This document shows positions 1 to 5,570 of a DNA stretch of 10,875 bases, in pieces. Each line of letters opens with the position of its first letter. Within the stretch, counting starts at the first letter, position 1. The DNA lies in NCBI GenBank assembly GCA_005223375.1, contig RXOD01006233.1, positions 1-10,875 on the forward strand, read 5' to 3'. The notes under the pieces were generated by a model. That model saw only the letters and a program-made list of their open reading frames with translations. It was not told the origin of the DNA and searched no databases. The DNA is from Amoebophrya sp. AT5.2 (lineage: Eukaryota; Sar; Dinophyceae; Syndiniales; Amoebophryaceae). Made by a program: the position numbers and the translations under genes.

Positions 1-390
1 GAGGAAGGAAAAGCACCCAAACGCAGGAGGAGGGCTGCTTTAAGTAGAATTCGCCCAGCTAAAGATTTCGACTCTAACCCAATTCGAACTCAATTCAAAA
101 ATTTCAATATTCGTCATTTCATCACAACATCACCAAAAAATGTAGCAAGCCCGTAGCGTCCTTTCCGAGATGCACTCACGATCTCGCCGAGACGGCTACG
201 ACCTGGCATAGCATTTTTTGGGATCGCATGGGAAAAAAGTAGCGAGGCAACGCCGCAGAACTACTCCGACCGCCACATCTAAACTGAAGCAGCTGCGCAT
301 CTTGGCCCATTTCCAGACCCAGTCCAGAAGTCCGGCAAACTTTTCCGCCGACGAAAAATTCTGGTCGGAGGCTCTACTAACTCGAAAAAC
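1..390. other. Non-coding, repeat-associated sequence
   Basis: No supported gene. Both strands have modest open frames here (minus 196-408, plus 218-523), but neither starts with ATG, and both run into or beside the tandem array that follows, so I do not call them genes. The stretch holds the left arm of the inverted repeat at 76-104. The sequence looks like a dispersed repeat family rather than a unique gene. Confidence 0.5.
76..104. repeat. Left arm of imperfect inverted repeat
   Basis: The 15-base core attcgaactcaattc at 82-96 is exactly the reverse complement of 1075-1089. The match extends imperfectly on both sides to about 29 bases with roughly 25 identities. The arms are about 1 kb apart and enclose the tandem arrays. 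They could be termini of a decayed non-autonomous element or two dispersed copies in opposite orientation. I see no matching target-site duplication. Confidence 0.55.
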
Positions 391-394
391 ATGC

Positions 395-533
395 TCCACC
401 CATTTCAAACGCGCGATCCATGCATTTCAAACGCGCGCTCCATCCATTTCAAAACGACGCTCCATCCATTTCAAAACGACGCTCCATCCATTTCAAAAGG
501 TCGATCCATCGTTTTCAAAATAGCCATCTATTT
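395..533. repeat. 22-bp tandem repeat array
   Basis: The word catttcaaa recurs at 401, 423, 445, 467 and 489, exactly 22 bases apart. A degenerate copy (ttttcaaaa) follows around 511, which gives five to six copies. The most regular copies read catttcaaaacgacgctc plus ccat. Edge copies diverge (acgcgcg replacing aacgacg). Because 22 is not a multiple of three, the array produces open frames on more than one plus frame that are by-products of the repeat, not genes. Confidence 0.9.
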
Positions 534-535
534 CC

Positions 536-579
536 CATCTTTTTGCCATCTTTTGGTCATCTTTTGGCCATCTTTTTCC
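536..579. repeat. 11-bp tandem repeat array
   Basis: Four consecutive 11-base units begin at 536, 547, 558 and 569: catctttttgc, catcttttggt, catcttttggc, catctttttcc. The array starts within a few bases of the end of the 22-bp array, so the period is exactly halved between the two blocks. It is non-coding on the evidence available. Confidence 0.9.
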
Positions 580-965
580 AATTTCTGACTCAGAGATGGG
601 CATTTTGAAATTGGTCCGATGGTCCGTGGATGTCCAAAAGATGGGCTTTTTGAATTCGCCGACGGAAGGTCCCGGACCGAGCGACTTTGATCTCTGTCGC
701 CAGCTGCCACGTCTTTGTCTTCCTACAGCGTGGTCGAGAAGTGCCACGGGTCGGACAGCTAGATGGATGGCGACGGTTGGAGGAAAAGGTGGCGCGCTAG
801 CGCAAAAAAGCAATCCTGTACTGCCGCAGACAGTAGTTAGTACTACTGTACCACGCAGCGACCCGGCGCCGCGCTCTGCTGACTGGCGTGGGATTGGCCG
901 CCAGCTGGCTGCTTCAGGCAGCTGGCTGCTTCAGCAGCTTCCGCGCATTACTTACGCGCTCGCGC
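580..965. other. Intergenic, no gene seen
   Basis: A plus-strand frame at 596-979 begins with ATG but has no recognisable protein features, and it crosses the 17-bp duplication at 902-935. A short near-palindrome ggtcccggacc lies near 668. I see no promoter, RNA gene or conserved domain. Confidence 0.45.
902..935. repeat. 17-bp direct tandem duplication
   Basis: cagctggctgcttcagg at 902-918 is followed immediately by cagctggctgcttcagc at 919-935, with only the last base differing. A further cagc follows. This is a simple two-copy duplication in non-coding sequence. Confidence 0.9.
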
Positions 966-1208
966 TTACTCTAGAATGATGGCGAACTCTGGCAAAAGCC
1001 TACGCGCCAGCAGCGGGGCGGCCCGCTCTCCTCGACGGGAAGGAGCCTGCTGCGTCATTGATTCCAGAATTTTAGAATTGAGTTCGAATCGGTTTTGCAT
1101 GCGTTTCCAGGCCGGGCGGTTTTGACTTAAGGCTGCTGCTTTGAACAGCAGACGACTTCTGAAAAAATAAATATTAGCCCCGCCTTCATCATTTATGAAG
1201 GCGGCCAT
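966..1208 (-). CDS. Doubtful 80-aa open frame in repeat region
   Basis: A true ATG at 1208-1206 opens an 80-codon frame on the minus strand ending in TAA at 966. The peptide begins MAAFINDEGGAN and is rich in Arg and Leu toward its end. I recognise no domain, signal peptide or membrane segment. Two facts argue against a real gene. The start codon lies beside the 10-bp hairpin at 1180-1204, and the middle (FELNS) is encoded by the right arm of the inverted repeat, so the frame may just be repeat sequence. It is listed because it is the only ATG-started minus frame of this size in the block. A repeat-family remnant is more likely than a functional gene. Confidence 0.15.
   Translation of the reverse strand: MAAFINDEGGANIYFFRSRLLFKAAALSQNRPAWKRMQNRFELNSKILESMTQQAPSRRGERAAPLLARRLLPEFAIILE
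1067..1095. repeat. Right arm of imperfect inverted repeat
   Basis: This is the counterpart of the arm at 76-104. The core gaattgagttcgaat at 1075-1089 is the exact reverse complement of the left core. Complementarity does not continue far into either flank, so this is an isolated arm of about 29 bases rather than a long hairpin. Confidence 0.55.
1180..1204. repeat. Perfect 10-bp hairpin
   Basis: ccgccttcat at 1180-1189 and atgaaggcgg at 1195-1204 pair perfectly around a five-base loop (cattt). It is preceded by an A-rich run (gaaaaaataaat). It does not match the histone stem-loop consensus and has no T run that would suggest a bacterial-style terminator. Confidence 0.8.
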
Positions 1209-1798
1209 TCACCCCGAGCAGGGTAAATCATCATCATCATAATTGAAGGTGACGGTGTTCGTTGCCGAGTCCGAGTGGCGACTAGATCAAGGATCCAGCG
1301 GAACTACAACTAGGCGAAGGTCGTGAGCCTATTTTTTAGTAGTGCGTACCACTAGAAGAAAGTTGTCGTCTTCTGGGTGCCTGGATGACAGCCTGCTCCG
1401 CCCACGACCACAGACCGACCTCAGTCACCTCCCACGAGCACGACAAAGATCGCATTTTTTCTCGAAGACACGCGGAAGCATGGCTTGCGAGTCGATACGC
1501 CCAACGTAACGACGAAAAGCACGAATGAGAATGACAGACTTCCAGTTCCATCATTTTCGGACAAGAATTTCAAGTGGTGGCGCCATTTCATTCGTCCAGC
1601 CGAACTCCTTTTATTCGTCTATCGAATTCTAATCGATTGCGATTGGCGCGCGGTGTCGAATGAGCTTAGGATTAGGAACAGGCCAGCGGTACCGCTATTT
1701 TTTGCGTCTTGAAATAATATATGCTGCTTCTCCTCTTCACGGTAAACATGTTCATGCTGATGTGTTGACCGGTCTTTACATCATCTGCAAGCACTTGA

Positions 1799-2035
1799 CT
1801 TGCTTCGGCTTTAAGTCATCATCGCAGCCCAGATCCCGCGAGTTATTCGCTGTACGTGCCCGCAAGAAGTGTTTTTCCGGAGGAGGAGGTCTCGCAAGGC
1901 AGTAACTACACCCGACTGGCCCAGTACATCAATAAATTCACGGACCCTGGTGCTGGATGGAAGAAGCTCCTATACGTTAGTGCCTTCATCTCATCTCTAG
2001 ATTTACATGATATCATTCAAGTGGACATTATATGA
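1799..2035 (+). CDS. Weak plus-strand open frame, possible exon fragment
   Basis: The frame is open for about 79 codons between TGA at 1796-1798 and TGA at 2033-2035, with no ATG. The peptide is of mixed, protein-like composition (for example NYTRLAQYINKF followed by GAGWKKLLYVSAF) and lacks the low-complexity runs of the neighbouring genes. Pyrimidine-AG words near 1815 and 1826 could be acceptors, and the sequence after 2033 includes GAG|GTGAAA, a possible donor. Chance open frames of this length are common, and no family is recognised. It would be an internal or terminal exon or a transposon remnant if real. Confidence 0.15.
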   Translation, partial: LASALSHHRSPDPASYSLYVPARSVFPEEEVSQGSNYTRLAQYINKFTDPGAGWKKLLYVSAFISSLDLHDIIQVDII

Positions 2036-2177
2036 GGTGAAATCACACACGGTTGGAAACGTAAATCGTTCAGGAAGTAGCCCGACACGCGCAAAGCGTA
2101 CCGGCATAGATGGAAGTCATCCAGGAGCACGTTGGTTGTCGCATCACCTGAAGACGTCAAAATAACGGTGACCGTGA

Positions 2178-2322
2178 CGGTAGAAACGACCTTCTACCGC
2201 CAAAAAAAAGTAGAAATGAACAATTCATTTTCATACAGCGCATGAAATCTTTCATGGTGCCTATGCCTATCGTTAATGTTCATCTTCATTATCCGTGGTG
2301 TAAAGTTGGCAACTTTAAGTTG
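2178..2322. repeat. Cluster of three perfect short inverted repeats
   Basis: Three stems lie within 145 bases. cggtagaa (2178-2185) pairs with ttctaccg (2192-2199) around a six-base loop. catgaaa (2241-2247) pairs with tttcatg (2250-2256) across two bases. gcaactt and aagttgc form a near-palindrome with a single central base at about 2308-2322. An A8 run follows the first stem. Each is short, so individually they could be chance. Confidence 0.5.
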
Positions 2323-2717
2323 CGAAGAGAAGGCATCGAGTTTCATTCGGATTCGACGGGGCATGTTCTCATCGTGAGTCGAGGTTTGAAGTATGTCGTC
2401 TACGTCTAGTTGTTTCGAGGATATTTTTCAGTATTTTAGATCATAGGTGCTTCTGCTTCAAGGTGTAGTCAGTCGGTGTGGCTGGGCTGGTCCGACAAGC
2501 TGAAAAACTCACTAGCAGCTGCTTCAAGAACCTAACACTAACAGCTACTCTCGTATATTTTTCCCATCTCCACCACGTCTTCCACTTCCGGCTTTTTCTC
2601 CGATAGAACAAGTTCGATACACATTAGCCGCGTACGGAGTTTGTGGCTTCACGAGCTGCTGTTGCGGTTAGTCGTGATAGTCGTGCTCGTGCTTTACCTC
2701 TACCTCTAGGTAGCTGT

Positions 2718-4132
2718 TTACTGAAACGTTGTAACCGAGGTCGAGGGCTTTTGTTGTAGTTCCCCACTTCCATGATCCTTTCCTTTTCCATCGTTCCTCG
2801 CTTTTCCCGGGCCACCTCGTAGTTGTTCGGCGGGGGTGTTGCCCGGCGGGGGCGGGGGCATGATATCCCGCTTCGATGGCAATCCCGGCGTCGTGCGCCT
2901 CGAGCCGATCACGAGATGGAGTGGGGCACTTTCTTCTTCAACTGCGATATCCCCCCGAGCCTTGATGTTGATCTCTCTCCCACTTCGATTGCCTTTTCCC
3001 CTGTTGCGGTCGGGCTGTTCATTCTGATGCTCCACTTCCTGGTGCTGCTGAGGCCCATACCCATACCACTGATCGTACCCAAACCCACCAAATTCTTCAT
3101 GCGTAACTACATCACCGTGGTTCCGCACTTCCAGCAGCGCAGCTGCCTTCCCGGCGGACTTTCCTTTGGCTTTGGCTTTGGCTTTTCCCCCGCCCTTAGC
3201 GTTCGCTTTCGCTTTCGAGTTCCACGATTTGCTGCTACGTGAGCCCGTCGTTCCGTTGCTATGCAGATCCGCTTCGATCTCGTGCAAGTTAAACGCGCGC
3301 GACCCCTCCGGAATCATGTGCCCCCTCAAAGTAGAAGGAGAAGCTGCCGGCACCGCTGGCGGTGGTGGTGGTGGCGCTGGTGCTTTTGGAACTGCGCGCA
3401 TGACAGCTTCAGCTCCAGGCTCACTTGCCTCAGCGTTGGCTGCGATAAACGCGTGCTGCACGTTGTTCCAGATTTTCTTGGTGGCCTCAACTTTGGATCT
3501 GCTTGGCAAGAAAAACTTGCTGGCTCCTTCGCCGCCTCTCCTCTGGAGGTGTTGAGCAACATGATCAGGCTGCAGCTCATCCCTGTTGTTCGTGCTCGTC
3601 TTGCTCTTGCCTTGTTGATGATCCTGGTGGTCCGCCCCGTTTGATACGCTTTGCTTCCCCACTAGCCTCGTCTTCCTGCTCTGCGTCTGTCTTCGTCCTC
3701 CATGTTTTTGTTCTCCTTGTCGGCCGACTGGAGGGTCTCGCGCGCCAGGCGGAGTGAGGTCGAGATGTGAAGAAGGCCACTCCTCCGCGAACGGTCCGCG
3801 CTTCCCCGTCTCCCAAACCGCTGCTCGCGGCCATCTCCCAGCCCGTGGTCCGGGACGAGATGAGTCTTCGTGTTGTTTGCGCGTTCTTTGATCGAGCTCA
3901 AGGTGAAGGCGTCTCTCTGCTTGATTTAGTTGCTCTAGTTCGTCCTCCAGCGCGAAAGCCGCTGGCTGGGCAATCGGATCCACAACGTTCGACAGGAGGC
4001 TGGAGGAGAAAGAAGAGGAAGAGGAAGAACCGCTAATCCTCAGAGGAAGAACACGGTCTTGTTGGCCAAGTAGACCATGACCATTTCTCTGCGCGGCTCC
4101 TGCATCTGCTCCTGCGCCATGTGTTTGTGCAT
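2718..4132 (-). CDS. Gene C: hypothetical low-complexity protein, two exons
   Basis: I do not recognise this gene. Exon 2 (3999-2718, TAA stop) encodes about 426 residues: a Glu/Leu/Gln-rich likely coiled coil at its start (LEDELEQLNQAERRLHLEL), a variable Arg/Gln region, a more ordered patch (KVEATKKIWNNVQHAFIAAN), a Pro run, a Lys/Ala/Gly repeat (KAKAKAKGKSAGKAA), a Tyr/Gly patch (FGYDQWYGYG), a second Pro run and a basic Gly-rich tail. The Lys/Ala and Tyr/Gly segments would suit nucleic-acid binding, but that is inference. The first exon is proposed as 4132-4053: an ATG frame reading EQMQEPRREMVMVYLANKT, joined to exon 2 by a 53-nt intron with correct phase, for about 453 residues. Alternatives are the ATG at 4120, or an ATG at 4200 in another frame with a donor at 4174. 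Without an upstream exon the exon 2 frame has no ATG until about 3403. Confidence 0.55.
4000..4052 (-). other. Probable 53-nt intron in gene C
   Basis: The minus strand shows an extended pyrimidine tract (cttctttctcctccag) ending in AG at 4001-4000. The candidate donor GTTCTT at 4052 is weak, but it is the only one in the proposed exon 1 that restores the exon 2 frame. Translating through the tract gives a poly-serine run that is better explained as intron than as protein. Confidence 0.5.
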
Positions 4133-4223
4133 CTACACGCAGATCGGTTTCGCGGTGCAGCTGCTGGTCCACACCCGACCACCTTGAATTTGAAATTCAT
4201 CGACTAATTACTTTTACTCGCAG

Positions 4224-4245
4224 CTGCAAGGGCAGTACAGAGACG
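4224..4245 (-). promoter_or_regulatory. Orphan splice acceptor upstream of gene C (possible trans-splice site)
   Basis: On the minus strand, tctctgtactgcccttgcag ends at 4224, between the stop of gene B (4284) and the start of gene C (4132). All three frames downstream of this AG stop within about 30 nt, so it does not begin a coding exon. A spliced-leader addition site giving a leader of about 90 nt is a reasonable reading. A 5'-UTR cis-intron is the alternative. Confidence 0.35.
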
Positions 4246-4283
4246 GGCAGGGAGAACGTCCGTGATCGGCACACACGTGGCTC

Positions 4284-5275
4284 TCACTCTGCCTTACATT
4301 TACACATCAGTACACGGTGTTTGACATCCTGGCGCGATATCAGCACGGTGTAGCGACTCAAGTTGTAGCTGAAACTGGTGAAAAAGAAAGACAAACTGAA
4401 AAGAACTTCGGAAAAGCTAGGGTTGTAAACTGGCAACAAGAACAAAATCTTTACCCTCCGGCGCGCTCCACAAGGTCTAGGTTCGCAGCAGCGCGTTCGT
4501 CGCACGTGACGATTTGGATTTCTCCTTCCGTTTGCTGTCCCCTTCCCGTCGTGACCGTCGACGTCGCGTGGACGTAATGCTCGTCTTCGCGGGCCACGCT
4601 CGGCCTGGTGTGCGTGCTCGTGAAGAGCCCATACGTCAGTCGGCCCGGCTCCTCGTGAAACACCCTGCTTCCACGTCCCCGTTCCTGGCGGCAGCTCGAG
4701 CTCGACTGGCCACCTTTTGCAGCCGCACACGACCTCCCTCCGGCGCAGCTCCCGTGCAGCAGTGCGTCGTAGCCGTACTCGTAGGCCCGCAAAAACGCGT
4801 CCCGCGCTTCGATCGTATGGAATTCCAGCAGAATAGGGTCCACGTGTGCGCCGCCTGCTCGGTTTCCCGGGCGCGCGCTGTGCTGGTACTCGCCGAGGTT
4901 GGCGCTCCGGTACCCGATCCTCCCCTCCACGCGGATGTCCCGGTGGGCGAGCTTGTGCACCCAGTCCTCAGGCACGGTCTCGTACCAGGAGTTGCGGTCC
5001 ACCACCGGTACGTAGTGGACAGTCTGGGAGCTCGTCGACTGGTCTAGGTCCCGCCAAGGATGGTAGTCCAGGCCGTCCTCGACCTCGTGCACGACAGGCT
5101 CGTACTTCACGCGCAGGCTAACGCCGTCCGCAGGGTCTACGTCTATCTCGGTTTCGTACCGAGCGTACGCGACCTCGGTGTAGAGCCAAATAAACGAGTT
5201 CGGAAACCGATTCCGACCAGGAGGTGTGAAGGAAGGAATAGGCCGTTCGACTTCATTTATTTCCTGGTGTAGCTT
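4284..5275 (-). CDS. Gene B: hypothetical beta-rich protein, start unresolved
   Basis: No family is recognised. Exon 1 is open from 5275 to 4455 (273 codons plus two bases). An intron at 4454-4375 joins it in phase to exon 2 (4374-4284), which adds 30 residues (YTVLISRQDVKHRVLMC near the start) before TGA. The total is about 303 residues. The first half alternates hydrophobic and charged residues as beta strands do (FIWLYTEVAYARYETEIDVD, then VSLRVKYEPVVHEV). A likely helix follows (LEFHTIEARDAFLRAYEYGY), then a Gly/Ser/Cys-rich linker. A strand-strand-helix order resembles a PH-like fold, but this is only a resemblance. No in-frame ATG exists in exon 1, and a TAG at 5278-5276 closes the frame upstream, so the start must come from an upstream exon. 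One option is ATG at 5321 with donor 5311 and acceptor 5251. Another is ATG at 5432 with donor 5381. Confidence 0.55.
4375..4454 (-). other. Intron of gene B, 80 nt
   Basis: The donor is GGAGG|GTAAAG at 4454 and the acceptor is tctttctttttcaccag ending at 4375, both close to GT-AG consensus. Splicing joins two leftover G bases to the T of the next exon, makes a Gly codon and keeps the frame open for 30 further residues. Without splicing, the frame stops at the TAA inside the donor. Confidence 0.75.
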
Positions 5276-5570
5276 CTATACCTGTATACTGTGTTGCTCC
5301 TGCAGCTGCACCTGCTGGCATGCCTTTAATACAGCACTGCTCGGCTGACGTGACTGGAGAAAAAACAGACGAAAAGCTCACTAACTTTGGAACTATAATC
5401 GACCACTTAAATATATAACTTTTGATTTTCATTTTGTCATACTTAAATCGAGCGCGTCAGTTCGACCTCTACGGGCGCAGGTAGGCGTAGGTGTAGGAGG
5501 CATTATAGCCACCTCCACGAAGGTGACGGACGAGTGCAGATGATGAGGGCGTCCTCTACATCAGCAGGGC
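5276..5570 (-). other. Gap between genes A and B with candidate upstream exons
   Basis: The stretch holds the 3' flank of gene A and the unresolved 5' end of gene B. An ATG at 5432 opens a 59-codon frame ending at 5253 that starts MKIKSYIFKWSIIVPKL, hydrophobic and signal-like. A strong acceptor (gtctgttttttctccag) ends at 5354. From 5353 the gene B frame is open for 25 codons (ACQQVQLQEQHSIQV) up to the TAG at 5278-5276. Short AT-rich runs (ttaaatatataac near 5407) may be gene A terminator sequence. Confidence 0.4.
5354..5373 (-). promoter_or_regulatory. Orphan splice acceptor upstream of gene B (possible trans-splice site)
   Basis: The minus strand reads tcgtctgttttttctccag|tcacgtcagcc, a near-ideal acceptor at 5354. 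The nearest good donor (GTGAGC at 5381) would make a 28-nt intron, unusually short. Its position between two same-strand genes fits spliced-leader addition for gene B. Confidence 0.4.

Larger units (their letters stand above)
1209..2717. other. 1.5-kb intergenic / 3' flank of gene C
   Basis: No confident gene. The stretch holds a short atc microsatellite near 1227-1240, scattered small open frames without ATG or domain content, one weak plus-strand open frame (1799-2035, listed separately) and a cluster of three short perfect inverted repeats between 2178 and 2322. The right end next to 2718 is presumably the 3' untranslated region and terminator of gene C on the minus strand. I see no recognisable poly(A) signal. 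Confidence 0.5.

Noticed and set aside
493..813. Minus-strand open frame encoding repeated Lys/Asp/Trp-type peptides
   Set aside because: The peptide repeat is a direct read-through of the 11-bp array, and the frame has no domain or intron support.
2192..2212. Hairpin followed by a homopolymer run, like a bacterial terminator
   Set aside because: The run is A on the plus strand, separated from the stem, and the genome is eukaryotic in style.
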